Assembly (NCBI GenBank): GCA_032111745.1
Contig: JAULUH010000381.1
Location: forward strand, 1 to 11,909
DNA from: JAULUH01 sp032111745
GTDB lineage: Bacteria > Chloroflexota > Anaerolineae > JAAEKA01
DNA: 11,909 nucleotides
Reading direction: 5' to 3'
Shown: in pieces, positions 1 through 5,591 of the stretch
Layout: every line of letters begins with the position of its first letter
Position numbering within the stretch: position 1 is the stretch's first letter
The notes under the pieces: generated by a model
Told to the model about the DNA's origin: nothing
What the model saw: only the letters and a program-made list of their open reading frames with translations
Database searches by the model: none
Program-made: the position numbers and the translations under genes

Positions 1-15
1 TTGATGGGAGCACCA

Positions 16-53
16 GAGCGGCTGAAGCCGCCACTACGAACCCGGAGCGGCTT
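16..53. repeat. Small GC-rich palindromic repeat at the left edge, possible terminator
   Basis: GCGGC (18-22), loop TGAA, GCCGC (27-31) forms a perfect 5-bp hairpin. The octamer GAGCGGCT occurs at 16-23 and again at 45-52, so AAGCCGC (25-31) can pair instead with GCGGCTT (47-53). The element lies directly after the TAA of the leftmost minus-strand gene and could end its transcript. However, neither side has a clear T run on the minus strand, so a rho-independent terminator is not well supported. It looks more like a small dispersed palindrome, and it may continue beyond the window. Confidence 0.4.
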
Positions 54-937
54 TAGAACCTGGTTACTTCGGGGATGACCTCCTGGCCAATGATCTTGAG
101 TGGCGTGATCTCGAAGGCAGTGGGGATGCTGAAGATGAAGTGCTGGATGCCGATGTCGGCCAGGCTGCGACACTGTTGAACCAGGCTGGTCGGGTCCATG
201 CCATCCGGGCCGAACTGGACCATGCCCAGGGCGGTGCGCTCGATCTCCTCGTAGGGCCGGCCCAGGTCGTCACAATGGGCCTTGAGCACATCCAGCTTGT
301 GGCGCAGCTGGTCGATGCCGCCGAAGGTGAAGAGGTTGCAGGCATCGCCGTACTGGGCCACCAGGCGCAGGGTCTTCTTCTCTCCGCCTCCGCCAATCAG
401 GATAGGAGGATAGGGCTGGGAAAGTGGCTGGGGGCTGTTGATCGGTTCAACCAGCTGGTAGTGTCGGCCCGTGTAGGGCTCTGGATTGCCGGACCACAGG
501 TGTTTGGCGATCTGCAGGGTTTCCTCGAGGCGCTCGAAGCGCTCCTTCAGAGGCGGGAAGGGAAAGCCCAGCCCACGGGCCTCGCGCTCGTACCAGGCGG
601 CGCCAATGCCCAGATAGGCTCGGCCGCCAGAGAGCACATCCAGGGTGGTGACGGCCTTGATCAGTAAGGCGGGCTCGCGGTAGATGACGCCGGTGACCAT
701 GCAGCCCAGGCGGGCTCGCTCCGTGGCAGCTGCCATGTGGCTGAGGGCCGTGTAGGCCTCCAGCATGGGGTCGGTGGCTTTGCCAACCCCGGGCTCGATC
801 TGGAAATAGTGATCCATCACCCATAGGCTGGCAAAGCCAGCCTCGTCCGCAGCGCTGGCGATTTCGGCCAGCTTGGGACCGATATTGGCAGGGCTGCCGG
901 GCCAGTTGAATGCAGGTACCTGTAGTCCGAGTTTCAT
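53..937 (-). CDS. LLM-class F420-dependent oxidoreductase (Rv1855c-like)
   Basis: A 294-residue luciferase-like monooxygenase-family protein with a single TIM-barrel fold, probably cytoplasmic and probably using reduced F420 (FMN is possible) for hydride transfer. Typical family sequences are visible: an N-terminal strand MKLGLQVPAF, MDHYF at 41-45, GGRAYLGIGAAWYERE around 104-119, and PPILIGGGGEKKTLRLVAQY around 177-196, the conserved cofactor-side strand and loop. It most resembles the Rv1855c-type probable F420-dependent oxidoreductases; the substrate cannot be read from sequence. The start is the ATG at 937, because AAGGAGG at 943-949 sits 5 nt upstream. An in-frame ATG at 976 would add 13 residues but has no such site. 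It is the last gene of the left block, 48 nt after the AlkD-like gene, and its strong ribosome site would allow independent translation. Confidence 0.9.
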   Translation of the reverse strand: MKLGLQVPAFNWPGSPANIGPKLAEIASAADEAGFASLWVMDHYFQIEPGVGKATDPMLEAYTALSHMAAATERARLGCMVTGVIYREPALLIKAVTTLDVLSGGRAYLGIGAAWYEREARGLGFPFPPLKERFERLEETLQIAKHLWSGNPEPYTGRHYQLVEPINSPQPLSQPYPPILIGGGGEKKTLRLVAQYGDACNLFTFGGIDQLRHKLDVLKAHCDDLGRPYEEIERTALGMVQFGPDGMDPTSLVQQCRSLADIGIQHFIFSIPTAFEITPLKIIGQEVIPEVTRF

Positions 938-942
938 GATCG

Positions 943-949
943 CCTCCTT
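943..949 (-). promoter_or_regulatory. Shine-Dalgarno site of the LLM oxidoreductase
   Basis: The minus strand reads AAGGAGG, then 5 nt, then ATG at 937. This decides the start in favour of the shorter, 294-residue protein. Confidence 0.85.
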
Positions 950-985
950 ATGAGGGTACAGGGGGAAGACTGGCATGATCCAAGC

Positions 986-1756
986 CTATGCCGCCGGTTC
1001 TAGCACAGATTGCCGCACTTCTTCTGGCATCTTCTCTACAATGTAGCGCAGCGCCTCCCGGCTCAGTGCAGGACGATGGGCCTGCGCAAAATCCAGTGCG
1101 GCCTCCGGCTCAGCCTTGCCCATCTCGCGCACGAGCCAGCCGACGCTGGTTTGCATGAAGCGTTCGGGGCTGCGTACGTTGTTGGTCGCGGCGGCCGCCA
1201 TCAACTCCCAGTGCGCGGGGGAGCTGGGAGGCGCGGTGCCGTGCCTGGCCAGGTTGACGAAGGCCACGGCCCCGGCACGGCGCTGCCAGAGGGGGGCGCC
1301 GTCATCCGCGGTCCAATCGGCGATAGCACGGGCGAAGGCCAGGTCGCGGCGCACCAGCTTATCCAGAGGCTTCACGCACAGCCAGTCGGTGTTGTTCCAG
1401 TCGAAGAGGAGGCCCTGGCGGAAGAGTGCCTCTATGCCGGCCAAGTCTGCGACCTCTAGCCGGGGGGACAGATGCTCGAGGGCCAGGACACCGGCCAGCT
1501 TGTCCTCGGACCACGGGGATTGAAAGAGGGCCAGGGCAACTGCTTTCTCGTGGGGCAGGCCGTGGGGGGCGACGTGCTCGGGCCACCAGGCGAACAGCAC
1601 TGAGCGCAGCGCGTCCATCTTGATCCCGCGAAAGGGGACTACGTGCTTCATGTAGCGTTCCCACCAGGCTCGGGTCTTGGGATCGCCCATGCCGGCCACC
1701 AGAGACTGGAAAGTGGCCAGGGCGGAGGCTACCTGGATTGGGTCGACGGTGTTCAT
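986..1756 (-). CDS. AlkD-like DNA alkylation repair protein
   Basis: A 256-residue, all-helical protein of the AlkC/AlkD HEAT-like repeat type. Family members are DNA glycosylases that remove positively charged alkylated bases such as 3- and 7-alkylpurines. Family-like segments include MKHVVPFRGIKM (36-47), FAWWPE (55-60), FDWNNTDWLCVKPLDKLV (118-135, the region holding the catalytic Trp and Asp in characterised AlkD), LWQRRAGAVAFV (156-167, the conserved Arg region) and SVGWLVREMGK (204-214). The length is slightly above the usual 220-240. Its ATG overlaps the TGA of the preceding oxidoreductase fragment (ATGA, 1753-1756) and there is no good Shine-Dalgarno site, so translation is probably coupled to that fragment. 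A repair gene here may be incidental, but it would suit a cell handling methylating or aldehyde-producing metabolism (inference). Confidence 0.88.
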   Translation of the reverse strand: MNTVDPIQVASALATFQSLVAGMGDPKTRAWWERYMKHVVPFRGIKMDALRSVLFAWWPEHVAPHGLPHEKAVALALFQSPWSEDKLAGVLALEHLSPRLEVADLAGIEALFRQGLLFDWNNTDWLCVKPLDKLVRRDLAFARAIADWTADDGAPLWQRRAGAVAFVNLARHGTAPPSSPAHWELMAAAATNNVRSPERFMQTSVGWLVREMGKAEPEAALDFAQAHRPALSREALRYIVEKMPEEVRQSVLEPAA

Positions 1757-2493
1757 GGATCGCTCGCTTTGATCACGTCACACAGCAGGGCTTTGTACAC
1801 AGGGAAGCCGGAGATGGGGTCGCGGTTGTTCATGTCGGTCAGCTCGTTAATATTGGCCTGGCGCCAGGGCTCGGTAGCCACGGGGCTGCCGCCGCCGGCA
1901 TTGGCTTCCACGACGCCGGGGAGGATATCGGCGGTAACCCGGGCGGTGAGCTGTACCCGGCCGCGACGGGTGCTGACCCAGACCCGGTCACCGCTAGCGA
2001 TGCCGCGCGGCGCGGCGTCGTCAGGATGGAGCATGACCAGGGGCTCGGGCTCCTTCTTGGCCAGGCCGGGGATATTGTGGTGCTGGGAGCGGAAGCTGAA
2101 CTGGGTGCGGGCACCGGAGTTGAACACCAGGGGAAAGGTGCGGGCCAGCTCGGGCGCGGCCAGGGGGCCCTCCACAGGCTCGACGTAGATGGGCAGGGGC
2201 TCGTAGCCATAGCGGGCTAGCAGGGACGAGGCGATCTCGAGCTTGCCGGAGGGGGTGGCGAAGCCGGGGTGGCCGTCGGGGCGCAGGAGGCCGTGCTCCC
2301 ACTTGCGGTGGACCATCGGTGGTGTGGGCCAGGTGATGCCCTCGCGACTGCGGCGCAGCTGTTCCACATCCACGCCGCTGTCTTGCAGCACGTAGGCCAG
2401 CAGCTCTTCCTCGCTCTGGGGGTAGAGATGGCCGTAGCCCAGGCGGGCGGCCAGCCCGGCATAGATCAGGAGGTCGTTGCGGGACTCGGCCAC
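1753..2493 (-). CDS. Molybdopterin oxidoreductase, C-terminal fragment (same broken gene as 2523-3878)
   Basis: The distal third of a DMSO-reductase-superfamily Mo/W-bisMGD oxidoreductase. Readable from the GTG at 2493 are a linker (ESRNDLLIYAGLAARLG) and HPGFATPSGKLEI. Then comes the C-terminal molybdopterin-dinucleotide-binding beta-barrel: FNSGARTQFSFRSQHHN, HPDDAAPRGIASGDRVWV, RGRVQLTA, and a terminal EANAGGGSPVATEPW with NINELTD. The homologous frame continues upstream of the GTG (reading GPLIRHRPRAVAP) to about 2535, so the GTG is probably an ordinary internal codon of the original gene. Alone the fragment lacks the Fe-S and catalytic domains and cannot be an enzyme. It could matter only if the break is a sequencing or assembly error, or if the two parts associate. 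It has no Shine-Dalgarno site of its own. Its stop overlaps the AlkD-like start. Confidence 0.8.
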   Translation of the reverse strand: MAESRNDLLIYAGLAARLGYGHLYPQSEEELLAYVLQDSGVDVEQLRRSREGITWPTPPMVHRKWEHGLLRPDGHPGFATPSGKLEIASSLLARYGYEPLPIYVEPVEGPLAAPELARTFPLVFNSGARTQFSFRSQHHNIPGLAKKEPEPLVMLHPDDAAPRGIASGDRVWVSTRRGRVQLTARVTADILPGVVEANAGGGSPVATEPWRQANINELTDMNNRDPISGFPVYKALLCDVIKASDP

Positions 2494-2522
2494 GGGCGCG
2501 ACCGCGCGGGGCCGGTGCCTGA

Positions 2523-3878
2523 TCAGCGGGCCGTGGTGGCGGGCAGAAGGAGGTCGGCATACCGGGCATCGGCGGTGGGGAAGCGATCGACTACGACCAG
2601 GAAGTCCAGGGCCTCGAAGCAGCGCCGCCAGAGGTCGGGCTGGGGGTAGGCCGTGATGATAGAGGAGCCACCGATGACCAGGCCGCGGATAGGGTAGGGC
2701 TCGCCCTCAAGGATGGCCCGGGGCAGGGCCATGGCATGGGCCTCGTTGCGAAACAGGTGGTAGAGGGGATAGTCCAGTTTGCCGATGGGGTCGACGCCGG
2801 GTGGGGGAGGCACCAGGGCCCGGTGCACGGGGAAGTCGCTGCCGGGCATCTTGAAGAGCAGGCCGCCAGGGACGTCGAGCTGGCCGGCCAGGGCCCACAG
2901 GATCAGGGTGGCGCGGATGTTCTGCACGCCGCTATTGGTGTACTCCAGGCCGCTGTAGGAGACCAGGGAGGCGCCGCGGGCGCTGGCGATAGCCCGGGCC
3001 AACCGGCGAATGGTGGCCGCGGGTACCCGTGTAATGGCCTCGGCGGCCTCGGGGCGGAAGGCCTGCACGTAGGCGGCCAGCTCATCGAAGCCCACCGTCC
3101 AGTCCCGCACAAAGTCCAGGTCGACCAGGCCCTCCTCGACGAGGACCTGGATCATGCTGAGGGCCAGGGCGCCGTCGGTGCCGGGCCGGATGCCCACCCA
3201 CTCAGCGCCGGTGGCCTTAGCGGTCTGGCTGCGGCGGTGGTCGATGACTACGACCTCGGCGCCGCGGCGCTGGGCGCGCAGGATGGGCCGCAGGGTGGTA
3301 GGGGCCACGCCGGCCGGGTTGGCGCCCCACACCACGATCAGGTCTGACCGGTCCAGGTCGTTCAACATGTCCTTCTTGAAGGCGCCGAAGGTGGCCTGGG
3401 GGGCGATCATGGCGTGAGCGACGTAGCAAATAGCGCCGACGCCGGTGGTGTTGGGGGAGCCGAAGGGGAAGAGCAGACTGGAGGCCGAGGATTCCGGCGT
3501 GCCGGCGGGGGCGAAGATGTCACAGAGGGACTGCTCGAAGTTGCCGCGGCCGGTGAACATGCACAGGGCCTCAGGGCCGTGGGCGGCGGCGACCCGGCGC
3601 AGGCCGTCAATCCACAGGTCGTAGGCCTCGTCCCAGCCGATGCGCTGGAACTGGCCGGCGCCGCGGGGGCCGGTGCGCTTGTGGGGATAGAGCAGCCGGT
3701 CGGGAGCGTAGACGATCTCAGGGGCGTGGACGCCGCGGGCGCAGCAGCCGGCGTGGGGCAGGTCCTCGGCGGGGGCGACGCGCTGGATCGTGCCGCCCTC
3801 CAGGTGGACGCGCACGTCACAGCCGGCATCGCAGATACCGCAGACGGTGTCGACGATCTCTTGGGCGATGGTGGGCAT
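2523..3878 (-). CDS. Molybdopterin/4Fe-4S oxidoreductase, N-terminal part (interrupted)
   Basis: The first 451 residues of a Mo/W-bisMGD oxidoreductase related to polysulfide/thiosulfate reductase-like catalytic subunits. The N-terminal 4Fe-4S motif is intact: Cys13, Cys16, Cys20 and Cys46 (CGICDAGC, then GCCARG). MGD-binding segments follow: VVWGANPAG (182-190), VVIDHRRSQTA (210-220) and RPGTDGALALSM (231-242). Cys151 in SPNTTGVGAICYVAH is the likely molybdenum ligand (inference from family position). There is no twin-arginine signal, which suggests a cytoplasmic enzyme. It ends abruptly at DLLLPATTAR, where family members read on; the remainder is found in another frame at 1753-2535. Together the parts give about 710 residues, close to family length. 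The start ATG has a poor Shine-Dalgarno site and lies 10 nt after the methyltransferase stop, so it is probably co-transcribed with it. The substrate is unknown. Confidence 0.85.
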   Translation of the reverse strand: MPTIAQEIVDTVCGICDAGCDVRVHLEGGTIQRVAPAEDLPHAGCCARGVHAPEIVYAPDRLLYPHKRTGPRGAGQFQRIGWDEAYDLWIDGLRRVAAAHGPEALCMFTGRGNFEQSLCDIFAPAGTPESSASSLLFPFGSPNTTGVGAICYVAHAMIAPQATFGAFKKDMLNDLDRSDLIVVWGANPAGVAPTTLRPILRAQRRGAEVVVIDHRRSQTAKATGAEWVGIRPGTDGALALSMIQVLVEEGLVDLDFVRDWTVGFDELAAYVQAFRPEAAEAITRVPAATIRRLARAIASARGASLVSYSGLEYTNSGVQNIRATLILWALAGQLDVPGGLLFKMPGSDFPVHRALVPPPPGVDPIGKLDYPLYHLFRNEAHAMALPRAILEGEPYPIRGLVIGGSSIITAYPQPDLWRRCFEALDFLVVVDRFPTADARYADLLLPATTAR

Positions 3879-3888
3879 GGCTATGGGC

Positions 3889-5316
3889 TCAGGGCTCGGC
3901 TGCGATGCGCTCGATCTCCAGGCGGGTGGCCTCGGGCAGGGACTGAGGCCGGTGCGATTCCATCAGGGCTACCGTGCGGTCGGCCAGCCGGTCGGCCAGC
4001 TGGCGGCTACCGGCGGCCTGCCAGCGCTCCAGCCGGCGGCGCTCGAAGAGCTGGGGATACCAGAAGTCGCGAAAGTGAGCCATGGTGTGCTCGTCGCCGA
4101 GGAAATCGCCACCGGGGCCGGCGCGGTCGATGACATCCACGGCCAGGGCATCGTCGTCGAGGCGCACGCCGGCGAGGAAGCGGCGGTGCATGTCGATCAT
4201 CTCGGCGGTGAACACGATCATCTCGGGGGAGGTGGTGAGGCCGGCCTCCAGATAGCCGACGTCGTGGACCAGGTTGGTGCCCATGAGCAGGGCGTCGCGC
4301 ACCTGGTACGTGGCATCGGCGGCAGCCTGGGCGTCCATGACCGGGGAGTCGCTGCAACCGGCGTAGCCCCAGCTGGGCAGGTTGTAGAAGCGGCCCATGT
4401 CGGCGACCATGGCCCTGGCCAGTTGGAACTCGGGGGCACCATAGACGCTGATGGTGGTGCGCATGTCCAGATGGTGCAGGCCGGTGCCGTAGACAAAGGG
4501 CGCGCCCGGGGCCTGGAGCTGGTGGATGAGCAGGCTGCTGAGCACCTCGGCGTTGCCGAGGACCAGGCCACCGGCCAGGGTGATGGGGGCGGTGCCGCCC
4601 ATCATGGGAGCGGGCGAGTGCACCACGGGCAGCCGCTGCTCGGCCATATAGAGCAGCTTCTCGGTGGCAGTGGTGCTGTGCTGCAGGGGGGAGGTGGGCT
4701 CGGAGTAGAGCAGGATGGTGGGGAAGCGGCGCAGGTGCTCCAGGTTGCCGGCGGCGGCAGTGGCCATAGCGACGATGGCCTCGCAGTCGCGGCGATCGTT
4801 AGCCACGAACACGGCGGGCTTGGTGGTCTCGCAGGCCATGAGGGCATATTGGCGGCGGTACTGCTGGTCGACGGGCAGGTCGGCCGGGATACCCATAGAC
4901 ATGACGAAGTCGATCTGGGGCAGGGCATCGCACAGGTGCAGGCAGGCGGTGACGTCGGCGGCGGTGAAGCGGCGGCGGCCCGTGCGGGGGTCCAGGAAGT
5001 GGAGGCAATCCGAGCCGGGGCCAAAGCTGACCGCCATGCCCGACAGGTTGGCGGCAACTTCGCCAGTGCCGCGGGCATAGAGGGCCAGTTGGGCTGGAGC
5101 CTGGCCGATGGTTGACTCGACCAGGTGAGGGGGCAGGCGGATCAGGGTATCGTCGACGGCAATGCCGCCGGCCTCGACCAGGAGCGCGCGGGCGCCGGGG
5201 TGGTGGACGCGCACGCCGGTGCGCTCGAGGACGGTCAGAGAGGTGTCATGGATGCGCTGGCAGGCCGCGCGGTCGAGCAGGGAGAAGCGAGGCTGGTAGA
5301 GGGATGAGTTGGGCAC
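3889..5316 (-). CDS. MttB-superfamily (trimethylamine/betaine-type) methyltransferase
   Basis: A 475-residue TIM-barrel methyltransferase of the MttB superfamily. Characterised members pass a methyl group from trimethylamine, glycine betaine or related quaternary amines to a cognate corrinoid protein. The C-terminal half carries the family signature: PSWGYAGCSDSPVMDAQAA (314-332), GTNLVHDVGYLEAGLTTSPE (346-365), then the end region DVIDRAGPGGDFL (394-406), DEHTMAHF (408-415) and FWYPQLF (418-424). The frame contains no TAG, so it is a non-pyrrolysine member. The start is GTG at 5316, because CAGGAGG at 5321-5327 lies 4 nt upstream. The reading frame remains open up to 5568, but that extension is a translated intergenic repeat. 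It is the first gene of the left block, with the molybdopterin oxidoreductase 10 nt downstream. No corrinoid protein or activating enzyme is nearby, so the methyl acceptor and substrate are unknown. Confidence 0.9.
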   Translation of the reverse strand: MPNSSLYQPRFSLLDRAACQRIHDTSLTVLERTGVRVHHPGARALLVEAGGIAVDDTLIRLPPHLVESTIGQAPAQLALYARGTGEVAANLSGMAVSFGPGSDCLHFLDPRTGRRRFTAADVTACLHLCDALPQIDFVMSMGIPADLPVDQQYRRQYALMACETTKPAVFVANDRRDCEAIVAMATAAAGNLEHLRRFPTILLYSEPTSPLQHSTTATEKLLYMAEQRLPVVHSPAPMMGGTAPITLAGGLVLGNAEVLSSLLIHQLQAPGAPFVYGTGLHHLDMRTTISVYGAPEFQLARAMVADMGRFYNLPSWGYAGCSDSPVMDAQAAADATYQVRDALLMGTNLVHDVGYLEAGLTTSPEMIVFTAEMIDMHRRFLAGVRLDDDALAVDVIDRAGPGGDFLGDEHTMAHFRDFWYPQLFERRRLERWQAAGSRQLADRLADRTVALMESHRPQSLPEATRLEIERIAAEP

Positions 5317-5320
5317 GGGG

Positions 5321-5327
5321 CCTCCTG
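5321..5327 (-). promoter_or_regulatory. Shine-Dalgarno site of the MttB-type gene
   Basis: The minus strand reads CAGGAGG, then CCCC, then GTG at 5316. It supports the GTG start and rejects the 84-residue upstream extension of the frame. Confidence 0.8.
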
Positions 5328-5345
5328 TGGGAATACAATGAGGCA

Positions 5346-5374
5346 ATTCTAGCCGCAAACGTCCGCGGGGGCAA
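5346..5374 (-). promoter_or_regulatory. Candidate sigma70-type promoter for the MttB-type gene block
   Basis: On the minus strand, TTGCCC (5369-5374, 4 of 6 to the -35 consensus) is followed by a 17-nt spacer and TAGAAT (5346-5351, 5 of 6 to the -10 consensus). Transcription would start near 5339, giving a leader of about 22 nt that carries the Shine-Dalgarno site. Position and spacing are right for a promoter, but in a GC-rich genome such matches need mapping of the transcript start. Confidence 0.45.
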
Positions 5375-5443
5375 GGATGGGTGGTGCCTGGCAGGGTATT
5401 TCGGAAGTCGCGGGGGCGTGCGATGACGAACACGGACACCGGA

Positions 5444-5480
5444 GGTTCACCGCAAAGACGCAGAGACCGCCAAGGGGAAA
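5444..5480. repeat. Degenerate dispersed repeat of the 'ACCGCAAAGACGCAGAG' type
   Basis: The 275-nt gap between the MttB-type gene and the membrane-protein gene (5317-5591) holds no convincing gene. Within it, ACCGCAAAGACGCAGAGACC and the following GCCAAGG form a short tandem-like series of (C/G)CAAAG/GCAGAG units. From general knowledge, relatives of this sequence are scattered through intergenic regions of many environmental bacteria. They give recurring false peptides such as SLRLCGEPP and GLCVFAVNL, both of which appear when this stretch is translated on the minus strand. Its function is unknown. It is probably a non-coding mobile or recombinational remnant. Confidence 0.5.
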
Positions 5481-5591
5481 CAGGACCAGAGAAGCCGGAG
5501 CGGAGGAGACTGTGAGGGCGAGGGTGATGGTACAGGACTTGAGAAAAACGGCCTGGGTGCTCATGCATGGTGGCGGATAGGGCGGCCGGAG

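Noticed and set aside
3790..5115. Long plus-strand open frame (441 codons) opposite the methyltransferase
   Set aside because: A shadow of a high-GC coding strand: low-complexity Gly/Ala/His/Val-rich translation, no recognisable domain, and wholly antisense to a well-supported MttB-family gene.
3889..5316. Pyrrolysine-containing MttB
   Set aside because: The frame is open throughout with no in-frame TAG and ends in TGA, so it is a non-pyrrolysine family member.
5317..5568. 84-residue N-terminal extension of the methyltransferase
   Set aside because: It translates the dispersed intergenic repeat, and a strong Shine-Dalgarno site precedes the GTG at 5316.
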